Below, one piece after another: positions 48,341-59,700 of a stretch of 64,000 bases of DNA (position 1 is its first letter; each line of letters starts with the position of its first letter). A program made the position numbers and the translations under genes. This DNA is from Chamaelirium japonicum. Its lineage: Eukaryota; Streptophyta; Magnoliopsida; Liliales; Melanthiaceae. The stretch lies in contig CANTAL010000128.1 of NCBI GenBank assembly GCA_947650365.1, forward strand, positions 775,001-839,000. The letters run 5' to 3'. The notes beneath the pieces are model-generated. The model had not been told where the DNA came from. It made no database searches and saw only the letters and a program-made list of their open reading frames with translations.

Positions 48341-50262
48341 TGGTTCAAAGCAAAATTAGGGTTTACTACAATCTATTTCATGGAATTTAGAAATAGATAA
48401 TGTTTACTCCAGCCGCTATGTCTTCACTACCTCAAGTGGAGACATACAGGAATCTAAATTCCCTGGGCTTGAGCATTGAGACTATCGACCTTGAATTGGA
48501 GACAGCATCTCGGTGAGAGCATGCAACCGCTTTTGCCAACGGGGTTTTTACGACCCAGTCTTCATCAGAATTACCCATGGTAAACTGAAAGACCTCCCAG
48601 TATCCTTTTGGCCAGCTTTATGTGATCCGTGTGTGCAGCAATGGCGGCATCACACAAGCTTTTGGATGCTTCCTATAAATCTAGGTGGTGTCGGTAGGGG
48701 GGTTCATCGGCTCTCGCAGTGCAGGAAAAAACCGTCACCCATTGCTACCGGTATCTTCCATGTCCCGTAGGAAACCACTAGGCGAACCAGCATGGAAGGA
48801 AACACAGCTCTCACCCGGTGGAAATATCGAACTGCGTACCTCCCACCCAGACCCTTAGCCAGTTGATTATGGAGGCCAGGGGCTCCCCTTTGGAGGGAAC
48901 CTTTTACACATCCCTTCTTTATGAGGTTTATGCATATCTAGAAAGGTCACGGCCTCCTAGACTTAGACCCTGGTCTACCGTGCTCCCACTAGGATTACAA
49001 ACCTTCCCGCAAAGCATTAGTATCCTCGGAAAATATCATAGTCCCTATCTTGAATACTCAGCTTTCGCCTTTCTTACAAGGATCACATTACATAGATTCC
49101 AAGGATCCCGATACTTCACTAGTTTGCCCATAATCCTAAGATCTGGAGCCTAGCCTAAGGTCAACGTGGAAAGGACTCCCACTAGAATGAAGCCTCGTTC
49201 ACAATTTGATGCCTGATGTCATAGTAGACCTCATCTCATTACAGGTTTTGATGCTGGCCAAATAGGGACATCCGACAACCTCCGTCGGACCTCAACTTAA
49301 TGGTGGCATAACCAAATCGTGATGAGTTCTTACTACCATCAAATGTCATCTAGAAATGGGTATCACACAGTGAAATCCTAACCTAACTTGGTCGCTAGGA
49401 CCATGTGGGGAAAATGCATCCCACTAGGGTTATCATACTTCTTATTGAGTCATTAGTTATCTCCAAACAAATCTAACACTGCGTCTATCTCGGTGCACAG
49501 TACTTGGCTACCTGAACTACCACGAGGGCGGTTACCACCTTTTCTTTTAGCTAGCCACCGGATTCGCACGTGTTAGAACCATATAAAGATACCAATGAAT
49601 CCATAAGCTTGGTACTAACCCTAAGCCTGATCTAGAGACTAACTCACAAGCAAGATAGATAATCACATTATCATCGGGGTTCTCTAAACACTAAGAAAAG
49701 AGAATCAACAAAAATAACATCCAAACTGAATCAAGTCCAGGGTCCGACCCCTGAACCTGAATAGCACAGCCAAGATATCCTGCTCTTCCGTTCTGCACGA
49801 TCTCTGACGACGATCCCCATCATCGCCAACGTGCATGCTTTCACCGGGTCTTTGCACGCCATGGTACCGCTTGCCCGAACTGTGGATGTAGCATCATCTT
49901 CTTCTTCCTGTGATCGAAAAACTAACACGCTCTGAGCAAGTGCTCGTTCGTGTACAATTTCGCTAGAAAGAAAAGGAAAAAATCATAGAAACATGGCCAG
50001 GGATCTGAGGGTGGTCAACCTCCACCCTCGCCCATCTAGAGCCTTAAAAACCACAGGCATAATAATAATCAATGCAAAATTAAATCCGGGGTCCGACCCC
50101 CGGAAGCATGCAATCACAGATTACTATTTAGCGCGGCACCTGCAAAAAGACGATACATAGCACAATCCATATGTATGATCTACGTCGAACCCCGACGAAA
50201 ACATATGCTATCATATATTCGTATGATATTTTCACGAATTCATGCATGAAACACACACCAAA
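48341..50262 (-). other. Copia leader between PBS and gag
   Basis: About 1.9 kb between the primer site and the gag ATG, unusually long. No conserved frame on either strand. It contains several 'ccactagg' motifs (for example 49180, 49427). Confidence 0.7.
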
Positions 50263-50280
50263 GCATCCTCTGATACCAAT
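50263..50280 (-). other. Copia primer-binding site (tRNA-iMet type)
   Basis: Minus strand ATTGGTATCAGAGGATGC begins immediately after the 5' LTR end ...CTAACA. The first 12 bases, from TGG, match the complement of the initiator tRNA-Met 3' end. Confidence 0.9.
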
Positions 50281-52232
50281 TGTTAGAATTGGATCCGCTT
50301 ATCAGAGTCGCAGCGGAAGCAAAAGATAGATCCTGGGATCATACGGTGTATGTTTCATTACAATTAATTCTACAAAACAATCTACATGCAAATCTATGAT
50401 CTTAGCATATGTGCGGACACCCTAGAGGCATACTACGATCTACGGAAGACATGCATGCATCTAGTTAGGTGTTTAGAATCATCATACCTTATGGATCTAT
50501 GATCCGGAGAGGACGGAACGATGAAGAACTGCACTTGAATCGCAAGGGAAGCTGTCGGATAGCACATTGTCCTTTGCGAATTGAGGAATCCTCGAAGTCC
50601 CGTCTCTGAGTGCAAGGACTACGAGCCGACGGAAATATTCGTTGCGAAGACGACGATGTACCGGTAGATCTCCTCCTTCTCTTTCTCTCTTCTTTATTCT
50701 CCTTCCTTCCTCCTTCTTCTTCCTTCTTCTTCCTCTTTCTTCCTTGGCCGAAACCTCAGAGAGGGAGAGAGGGGAGGGAGTTCGGGTATTAGGAGAGGGG
50801 GAGAGCTAGGGCCTACCCTCCCTCTCTTTACCTCTTATAGGTCCGGTCTCCTAGTGCTCCAAGCAAGCTAGGGTCAGCCCCTAGTAGATAGTGATGAAAG
50901 GGGGCGGTTTTTAGGGTTTCCAAGTGTCTATCGTGAAGCCTGGACGAAAACGCCCTTCACGAAAAGTGAAAAACTGAAAGAGAGACTGAGTGACGTGCGC
51001 TACTCGGAATCGAGTTTCGTCAGCGCCTATGAGCTCTTGGAATTATTCCGCTCATTCTAAGATCCATATTCAATATGTTCTGAGCCATATTTCAGTATTT
51101 ACCAAAATACCCCTACGGCTGACACATATGAATTAGGTTCTTAGGCTCCGGGCTTGCGCTCCATCGCGCTACTTCGCATCCAACGTATCCAACCAGGTCA
51201 GGGAACAATTCCTATACACAACGACAGGGTGGAACCTTCAGGGTTTGGGATCTCTAGCTCCAACCGGATCCCTTATTAACTGTTCCGGTGACACACCGAA
51301 AGTTCCGTTAATCAGCCCTTATCCGATTAACCCGCGCAGCCACCCAGAGTGCGACGCGAGTTAAACTCTAGTGATCCTAAACTTATGTTACTCCATCATA
51401 ACCCTGTTCTCTACTATACTCCGATAATCCTTAGTCTCTCCTATTACTGGTACCATGATACGACTCGGGCGGTGGGGAGCACCGTCAGATCCTGATCGAT
51501 CATCTGACTAGGAATTGATGACTTGTCATCTATAACACCACACACCTTCCGGTGCTATGCCTAGCATCCGGAATATCGTCAGTCATACTGACAACCACCA
51601 GGCCTGGGTTAACTGTGTGGATAGATTGACTCATCAAAACGCACCCATCCAAAATTGGACGTCGGATAACCTGTAAGGATTACATGTCACTCAAGCGCCA
51701 GTCGGGTAACCCAACGTACCGTGGTATTGGACTATGGAAGGTCCGCACACGTTAGCACATCAAAGCACCACACAACTGGTTGGCCCAGTGTACATGGTCC
51801 CTCAGGGTTAAGGACATATTATCTATAGTTGTAAGACGATTTATGCACCAGTGTCTGAATCACTGAACTGTGCACCATTTTGGTTTCTGTTCAACACGAT
51901 CATTGTGCTTGGTCAGGTGAATGGGAATCCCACATTCCCGTGGTGGAGACTTCAATACATCCTCTACCTACCAACAGCTTGTTCTCGGTGAAGCGACCGG
52001 CATCACCTAAGTTGTGAACTAGTTCTAGGTCTACACACAACTGGTCCACTGGGTCTCCCAAGCATAGATCCACCATGCGCCTCAGTGGCCTACTGTGTTC
52101 CCTAGGGCCCTTTATTATATGTGTATTAACATATACCATAGTAGTATTCTAATTAAAGCAATAACCAAAGGCATCTTTATTAATGTTAATACAGAAAATC
52201 CACGCTCAGGACACACGAGCTACTACTACTAG
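50281..52232 (-). repeat. Copia 5' LTR (outer tip displaced by hAT)
   Basis: Collinear with 42428-44359. Differences in the first 300 bp are about six substitutions plus a ~10-bp insertion (gcacattgtc at 50561), so identity is near 97-98%. The outermost bases 'aaca' lie at 59998-60001, beyond the hAT insertion. Confidence 0.92.
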
Positions 52233-52429
52233 TAGGGTTGTGCAAAAACCGACCCGAACCGTCTAACCGAACCGAAACCGATCAAAATTTAACCGAAAAA
52301 ACCGACCCGAATATTAAACCGAACCGAAACGGAACCGAACCGACTAAACCGATTAATTCGGTTTCGGGTTCGGATCCCGGGTACGAAAAACCGAACCGAA
52401 ACCGAAAAACCCGACCCGACTCTGTATAG

Positions 52430-53825
52430 TGTATATTAGTAATATTACCGCGTGAGTGCGTGACTCGGTGACTGCGTGTAAAAGACCCGAGCGAGCGCCG
52501 CACCTCCTTCTCTGAGTCCTCGGCCCAAAACCCTAGCGGAGCTTCGGAGTCTCGCATCTCCGCCTCGGCGCGACGGCGCCTCCTCCTCGGCTCGAAGGTG
52601 ATTCGGAGTCTCGGACCCGCATCTCCTCCTCGACGCGACGGCGACGGCCTATTCTGTGGCTTATCGGCTGACGGCGACGCCCGACGCCCGACGGTGACGG
52701 CCCTAAATCCGAGCAGCTCCTCCTCCTCGCCGACAGCGAGTCAGCGACGGCCAACGCCCTAAGTCTCGGACCCGCATCTCCTCCTCCTCGCCAACAGCGA
52801 CGGCCCTAAATCTGAGCAGCATCTCCTCCTCGGCGGCGTCGGCACCTCCTCCAGCCTCTCTGTCCTCTAAGCCCTCTCTGACCTCTGGCTTGGCCCTCCC
52901 CTTACACTCTCACAGGCTCACAGCCTCAGCCCTCAGGCTCTGCCCTCTGCAGTTTGGACCTCTGCCTCTGGTGCGTTACTGCGTTCCCTTCCCTTCCCTC
53001 CCCGGCTGGCGAGTGGCGGCTGCATCCTGATTCCCCTCCTCAAGGCTCAGGTCAAGGGCGTCACCGGAAAGGCAGAAACAAGATCCTGTGCATCCTCAAG
53101 GCTTACGGTATTATCCATTCTCTCTCTCTCTCTCGAATGGCATTTTTGTGTTTCTGAATCTCTGAATCTCTGATGGTTTAACTTTGTACTTTTGTAGGGC
53201 TGAGGCTGAGGGCTGATCCTAGTGGAGAGCAGGATCCACCGCCTCTCTCGCTACTACTAGAGGACCAAGAAGCTCCCTCCCGTCTGGAAATAGTGAGCAA
53301 CCCTCTATTTTTCTGCTTCTTTGATTGCTGAATGAGTGAATGCATTATGTTTGGTTGATTATTATACTTTCTTTAAACTAATTAAATTCTGCCCTTCGAT
53401 CGCCTGCATGGTTGGCACGTCTGCTATTAGATTTACACATGATTAGTTTAGATTTATCCAATTTGAAGTTGAGAGTTTACTTATGAACGACATAACATTT
53501 TTTTTTTTTTTGAGGATCATCACCTCCCAATTGATAGCACACACATAATTTTTCAGATATTGATTTAGTATTAATCTATAAAGCAAGCTTCATCGATTAT
53601 TGGGTGATGCTTGTTGAGATTCTTGGGACTGTGATTTGTGAATGTGTAGCTAGTTAGAAATTTGCTACGCGACACCGAATTGAAAAATGAGATTTGCAAC
53701 TTGGAGTTGCATTTTATTATTTATTTAACTACTTGAAATCTTGATTGGATATTTTGCTTTCTTGCAACAAGTATGGTATCCAATTTCTGATTTTTACTAA
53801 TTTTGATTTTTATTTTAATTTGTAG
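52430..53825 (+). promoter_or_regulatory. hAT transposase leader/promoter region
   Basis: GC-rich sequence at 52470-52960 with repeated 'catctcctcctcg', 'gcgacggc' motifs, then AT-rich sequence ending in the acceptor before the transposase ATG. Probably a promoter plus 5' untranslated exon(s) and an intron. Exon limits cannot be fixed. Short open frames here are not recognisable. Confidence 0.45.
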
Positions 53826-56064
53826 ATGGAGCATGACATCAATACTCCTCAGGCTTTTACTCCTCCTAGTAGTCATGGTGAAAATATCACACCCGCAAAT
53901 ACTTACACAAGTGGCACTTCCTCCAATCCCACACCAATTGAACTTCGTGATGGTGAAGTTGTTGAATCATTGGAGAAGGGGGAGAAGGGAGCTAAGAGGA
54001 GAAAGGCTGAAATTTGGAACCACTTCATAGTGAATGATATCGGTGACGTTGCCTCTTGTAAGTATTGTAAATCTGAAATTAAGTGTCATTCCAAAAAAAA
54101 TGGAACTACTAGTTTACATAATCATTTTGGTTGCTGCAAGAAAAATCCAAATAAAGGAGATCCAAAGCAAAAAATATTATCTTTTGAAGGCAAGAAGGGT
54201 GATGGGTGTAATCTTGTAGCTATTGGGTTTAGCAAAGAGGCTTGTAGGGATGCCTTGGCTAAGATGGTGATTCTAGATGAGTTACCGTTTAGATTTGTTG
54301 AAGGAGAAGGGTTCCGTCAGTTTTGCAGTGTGGCTGTTCCTAGGTTAGAGCTTCCATCTCGTTTTACAATTTCAAGAAATGTGTGGAGTCTTGTTCAAGA
54401 TGAGAAAAAGAAGTTGAAAAGTGCACTAGTCAACCATTGTCAAAGGGTTTGCCTTACCACTGACACATGGACCTCTTTGCAAAACATCAATTACATGGCT
54501 CTCACAGCCCACTTTATTGACAATGAATGGAAGTTGCAAAAGAGGATCCTTAATTTTGCTCAAGTGGTTAATCATAAGGGGGAAACAATGGCTAAAGAAA
54601 TTGATCGTTGCTTGCGTGAGTGGGGTATTAAAAAAGTATTCACAATTACAGTTGATAATGCTAGCTCAAATGATGTAGGAGTTGGGTTAATGAGGAAGAA
54701 GCTTGTAAAAGAGGGTGGTTGTGTGTTGAGTGGGGAATTCCTACATATGAGGTGTTGTGCTCATATAATAAATCTAATAGTGAATGATGGGTTAAAAGAT
54801 CTCCATAATTCAATTCAAAGTATACGCAATGCTGTTAGATATGTAAGATCTTCTCCTAGTAGGTTGACAAGATTTAAAACTTGTGCAAAAGAGGAGCTTA
54901 TTGAATGTAAGGCAGGGCTAATCTTGGACGTGCCTACTAGATGGAATTCCACCTACTTGATGTTGGATTCTGCACTGAAGTATGAAGAAGCTTTTGAAAG
55001 AATGACAATTGAAGATCTTGACTATCAAGCTCACTTTGGAGAGGATGAGGGTGGGAAGAGAAGAATGGGGCCACCCAAGTTTCATGATTGGGAGAATGCT
55101 AAAGTGTTTGTACAATTTTTGAAGTCCTTCTATGATGTCACTGTTAAAGTTAGTGGGTCTAAGTATGTCACTTCAAATTCTTATTTTGCAGAACTTTGTA
55201 AAATGCAAGTCAAATTAACTCACTGGTCTCAACAGGAAGATTCTTTGTTGAAAAGAATGGCTTTGAGTATGAAAGCAAAATATGACAAGTATTGGGGCTC
55301 ACTTGATAAGATCAATAAGTTATTGTTTGTTGCAGTTGTGCTTGATCCTAGGTACAAACTTGAGTACATCACATGGAATTTTAAAAAGATATATGAAGAT
55401 CATATTGCAGATATGATGACAAAGGGGGTGAGGGACACTGCGATGCAATTATTTCTGTTTTATAGTATGAGTGACCCTAATCAAGAATCGAATGTTGGAG
55501 ATTCAAGAGATGAGATTATGAAAGAGAGTGAAAGTGCTTTTGATGATGCTTATGATTTTGAGTTTGAATGTTTAAAAGATGAGCAAGATGTATTGAAAAA
55601 CAAAAATGAGCTTGACAGATATTTGGTAGAGCCTAAAGAGAAAAGCGTACGTGACTTTGATGTCTTGGCTTGGTGGAAAGCAAATATCCCCAGATATCAG
55701 ATTTTGTCTCAGATAGCACGAGATGTATTAGCCGTTCCAATTTCTACTGTAGCTTCTGAATCGGCCTTTAGCACTGGAGGTCGTATTCTTGATCCCTTTC
55801 GCAGTTCATTGGGTCCTAAGATGGTGGAGGCATTGATATGTGGACAGAATTGGCTTCGATCTTCACATCTACCGCTTGATCTTCCACCACAAGTGGAGGA
55901 AGCTGTTGAAGACCCAGATTTAGGTAATTATAAATGAATATGTATTTTATTACTATGCAATGTGCATTATTGGATTTTGAGTTTGTATGTGAACACTAAA
56001 CGTTTCTGATATTATTTTTATATTCTTTCCTTCAGAAACTTCTATTTCAGAGAATGCAAACTAA
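53826..56064 (+). CDS. hAT (Ac-type, BED zinc-finger) transposase, open
   Basis: One long open exon (703 codons from 53826) without stop or frameshift. The BED finger at about residues 59-105 reads WNHFIVNDIG...CKYC...HNHFGC. The DDE-type catalytic region has TTDTWTS, ITVDNASSND, the RCCAH motif, and VPTRWNSTYLMLD. The C-terminal hAT dimerisation region is at about 596-680 (ELDRYLVEPKE...WWKANIPRYQILSQIARDVL...VASESAFSTGGRI...EALICGQNWL). ATG 53826 follows a good acceptor (atttgtag|ATG), so a 5' untranslated exon is likely upstream. A donor at GATTTAG|gtaatt (55924) and acceptor ccttcag|AAACT (56036) would replace the last four codons by ETSISENAN and end at 56064, giving 708 residues. It acts in the nucleus on hAT termini. 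Confidence 0.88.
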
Positions 56065-56919
56065 AGTGTTTTTTGGTACTTGGTATGGTCTTTACTCTTT
56101 AGTCTTATTAATTTTTCCTTGCTAATTGCATTAAGGGTATTTGCTTCTTGTGGTTAAGATAATGCTTACTGGTGTGTTTGCTCTCACTTTAGGAACTACA
56201 GGAATTAATGTTGGATTTAGCTTTATTGGACGTGACTTTTATAATGCACTTGCTAGTAAGTTCAATGCTTTATTCGAAAAATGATGTCCATCATCCAATA
56301 TTATTGTCTAACATATTCCGCTCTTGTTATATATATAAATGATAACAGTGGTTTATTGGAGTGAACCATAGGGACTGGAGTTGATTTAGATGGCTCGACT
56401 GGATGGTGGACATGGTAGACAGGAAGGCGGCAGTTTGGCCGTAAAATACTAAAATAATTTGCTCATCTTAGTTGTTTGTCTTGTTTTCTCGCTTATTGAT
56501 TGAAACTTGAAAGTGATGATATGTTTTTTGTTGTTTATGTTCTAAATTCTAGGAACCCTATAAAATTCTAATTTTTATCATATTCTGAAGTTTCAAATGT
56601 GCTTGTATTTGTGATTACAACTGCATGTAGTTGTAGTGGTGGAATCGGAACTATTGTAGTTTGGATGCATTTTTTTATTTGTGAGGTCAGATGCAATCTT
56701 TTATGTGCTCAGGACCTCAGGTGGAGGTGCTTTACTGCTTTGTGTTTATACTGTTTGATACTTTGATTTCCATTCACAGTTTTCCACTTCACAGTTCACA
56801 GGTATTCCCTAGTCCCTACTCATCTATATGTTGTTCTATAGATTGATAATTGGCTCCTCTCTACCCACTCACCAACAGAGAGGGCCTGTGTGACGGTTCC
56901 CGCTATTGTTTGCCCACAG

Positions 56920-56997
56920 ATTCGTATACACAGGCTCTATCAGATCATCAAGGACCGCGGCCCCTTCACCGTCTCCAACACCTGGAACCACGCCAAG
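56920..56997 (+). pseudogene. Captured exon, mS34-like (tentative)
   Basis: A 78-bp segment with clean splice borders, tgcccacag|ATTCGT and GCCAAG|gtaaac. It encodes IRIHRLYQIIKDRGPFTVSN TWNHAK in phase 0. The 'RLYxIIxxRGPxTVSNTWNH' pattern resembles a plant mitochondrial small-subunit mS34-type protein as I recall it, but identification is tentative. Its GC content is much higher than the surrounding hAT DNA, and no other exon of that gene is visible. Confidence 0.5.
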
Positions 56998-57059
56998 GTA
57001 AACTCGACCCCCAAACACAGCATTTACTTTCCTCTCGTCGGATGCCCTGTGGGTTTTAG

Positions 57060-58700
57060 GTTCAGATGGTGGGGGATGAAGATAGTATTTCTTTGGACAC
57101 ATAATTTGAAATCATTTTAAATTCTAGAGATAAAGATAGTATTTCTTGCTATCTTTGGGGCCTTTGGATGTAGTGTGTTGCTTGTACAAGTGATCAGTGA
57201 ATGACCAATTTGTTCCCTTTCAAGAACTTGAATTGATTCCTCAATCCTATTGCATAAACCCTTTAGAAAGGATGTCTTTGTTCCTTGTGGCCTTTATTTG
57301 TAGAGAGAGTTTAGAGTGCTTAACTAAAAATGCTTTTGGGGAAAGTTCAGAACTAGTGTCTCAACAAGTAGAACTTTTGGGCTTCATAAAAGCGCTTTTC
57401 AAACACACTTAAGCCTCCTCAACACGCTTTTGGGCTGCAAAAACTCAATCAAACGAGCCCGGAAAGAGTCGAAAGACTCCTTTCTTAGTAGAAGGATGTT
57501 GTTTAAGGGAACCTTTGTTTGTTTATGTAGCAATTCTTTTCCTTTTTCTAGTATTTTTATTTTGGAGTTGACTTTCTTGGAGCTGATAGGGAATGTGAGC
57601 GATGGGGGTAATACATTCTTGGAGCTCGAGCGTTAGGATTTGAGGGTGGTTACATGGTACATTTGAGAATTATTTATGCTAATCAACCTAATTACATGGA
57701 GTTGCAGCTTTTAATTTTCCATCGTGATAACCATCAAACCTTGTCCCATCTAAGCGTTTAAATTGAGTTTTTTGAATATATTGTTTTAGTTTTGAGTCTT
57801 ATTAGATGTTTTATTTCAGTTCTTACTTTTTATTTTAAACCATTGGGGATTACTATGTTAAGCAAAGCATGTCTTAGGAATTTAGATATGAAATAAGGTT
57901 TACTGTGGTACAAGGGTCAAGGTTCTTAATTTAGATTAGTTTTAACTGATAGAGCCCACATACAGAGTAGTTGACCAAGTATTCCATGGGGCCAATGAGA
58001 TATTTGATAGATTCAGAAGCGACAATATAGGAAAAGTGTCGTTCTTTGTTCATTTGGCTGGAAATAATTGTTTATATCTTCAAAAATTATTTCCTGCCAA
58101 AAATGTGCCAAAAACAAAATTAGTTGGAGATGCTTTCTATGTTTCTGTGCTGTGAGTGAAGAATTTTCTCAACCTATATTTGCAAGGGTTTGGGGCATTT
58201 TGTGTATCTCAATTTACGTGCATCTTGGTTTGATTACCGCTTGCTTATTCTATATTATCTTTTTTCTTATGATGAATTGTTGATGGCCACCATCCCAGAA
58301 GATAATGAAATTTCAGCTGATGGATATTAGTCCTTAGAATAGTTTGCCCCAAGATCACGTTGGAATTGAGCTATGTCTGCACTCTGCATTTTCTCATGCT
58401 AAGATGCATAGAAAATTTCACACGTTACACCACCATCTGAAACTGAAGAAGAAAAATAACCTCAGGATTTGTTTTGGACTTTGTTTACTTGCCTTACCGC
58501 CAATTGTTTTGGACCAAATACAGTGGATTAATAAAAGCAACCAAGAAATGGCGTTATGGCATGCTGATTGTCATTTTGTATGGCAAACAATTTCTAGATG
58601 TGCATGTTTTTTCATTACATTGTATACTGTCATGGATACTATATGCCACAAAGTTATTTTGTTTGTGTTCTTTGCTAGACAGGCATTGACTAGATTGGCT
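57060..58700. other. hAT interior, no recognised gene
   Basis: AT-rich, intron-like DNA between the captured exons. Several short open frames (57197-57412, 57430-57636, 58344-58706) show no recognisable motif. May be introns captured with the host exons. Confidence 0.45.
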
Positions 58701-58733
58701 TGTTAGCCTTGTTCTTTGTTTTCACTGCCCAAG

Positions 58734-58877
58734 CCTCATGCTGCCTCACATGGACCAAGGGATGAGACTCCTTTTTATTCAGGTGGAGCTGTCCCTGATT
58801 ATTTGGAACAAAAACGAATTCAGAAAATTTTGCTACTTGGACCTCAAGGATCTGGAACAAGCACCATGTTTAAGCAG
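58734..58877 (+). pseudogene. Captured P-loop exon of an extra-large G protein (XLG)
   Basis: It encodes PHAASHGPRDETPFYSGGAV, then PDYLEQKRIQKILLLGPQGS, then GTSTMFKQ. VPDYLEQ followed by KILLLGPQGSGTST is the start of the G-alpha-like domain of plant XLG proteins, including the nucleotide-binding P-loop (family knowledge). The donor CAG|gtaaga at 58877 is in phase 0, at the conserved FKQ boundary. The acceptor is probably actgcccaag at 58733. The rest of XLG (switch regions, NKxD) is absent, so it cannot be a working G protein. Confidence 0.7.
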
Positions 58878-59006
58878 GTAAGACCATATGTCTTCTTACA
58901 GAGTTCACTTTAGGTTTAGTAGATGAACAGAATCAAGAAGCAATTGTAAATTGGAAGTTGATGTTTCTCATTGTTTTTCATTGTTTATCTACTCTGCACT
59001 CTGCAG

Positions 59007-59345
59007 GCTAAGAAAGCTCTCCGGGCTCTCAAAGCACTACGACTGCTGGAAGCCTGGAACTTCCTGGACTATGACTGGTGCATCGCCGGCGACAGCAAGT
59101 ATCGTTTCTCCAGCACCGCGCAGAGCACCCCCCGCTACATGAATTCCGTTCCCAACCCACCCGCGACTCCGGCGAAGAGCGTCAGCGCATCCGAGGGGAT
59201 CTTCCGGAGGTTCCTGAACACACCCAACTACCCGGACTACATGGTGAGCACGCAGTCGTTTGTGGCGAAGGTGCGGTCTCAGAGCGCGCCGAGGCAGAGG
59301 CCGGAGCCATCTGGCTATTATATGTTTGGTGGTTGTAAAGGTTAG
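59007..59345 (+). pseudogene. Captured IQD (IQ67-domain) protein fragment
   Basis: The acceptor is tctgcag|GCTAAG, then AKKALRALKAL, the second half of the IQ67 calmodulin-binding domain, starting exactly at that family's conserved phase-0 intron. After RLLEAWNFLDYDW it jumps to the C-terminal part: FSSTAQSTPRYMNSVPNPPA, TPAKSVSASEGIFRRFLNTP, NYPDYM, and QSFVAKVRSQSAPRQRPEPS, which is the DUF4005-type tail. The middle of the protein is missing (internal deletion), and the end runs into GYYMFGGCKG then TAG. GC-rich relative to surrounding hAT DNA. It follows the XLG exon by 129 bp in compatible phase. Confidence 0.8.
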
Positions 59346-59509
59346 TAAGGTGGTGAAGCACCCAAATAATTTATCTGTAGCCTATTGTGCCATGCCATCA
59401 AACAGCTTGTGGCCTCCTTCAGGATCTTGTTCTGTGATTTTTTTTGCACAGTAATAGCTGTAGTAGTGGCAATGTTTATGATTAAGTTTCTATTGAAGCA
59501 GGGACTATA

Positions 59510-59700
59510 TTATCGTTATCAGGTTTAGTTTTGAATTCCTGATGCTTTGATCTGATGTCGGCTGCTGGCGAGTTTTTTGCCCAGTTTTGAATTCCTGATT
59601 AAGTTTTTTGCCCAGTTTTGAATTCCTGATGCTTTGCCCAGTTTTGAATTCCTGATTAAGTTTTTTGCCCAGTTTTTTAGTCACTTTAGTGAGGACTCAG
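59510..59700 (+). repeat. Short direct repeats near hAT right end
   Basis: The phrase 'cccagttttgaattcctgat' and 'taagttttttgcccagtttt' recur three to four times between 59528 and 59675. Likely local slippage or subterminal repetition. Confidence 0.6.

Noticed and set aside
58344-58706. 120-residue frame upstream of the XLG exon as its N-terminal part
   Set aside because: Ends in a stop before the XLG exon, has no XLG Cys-rich or nuclear-localisation features, and has intron-like base composition.
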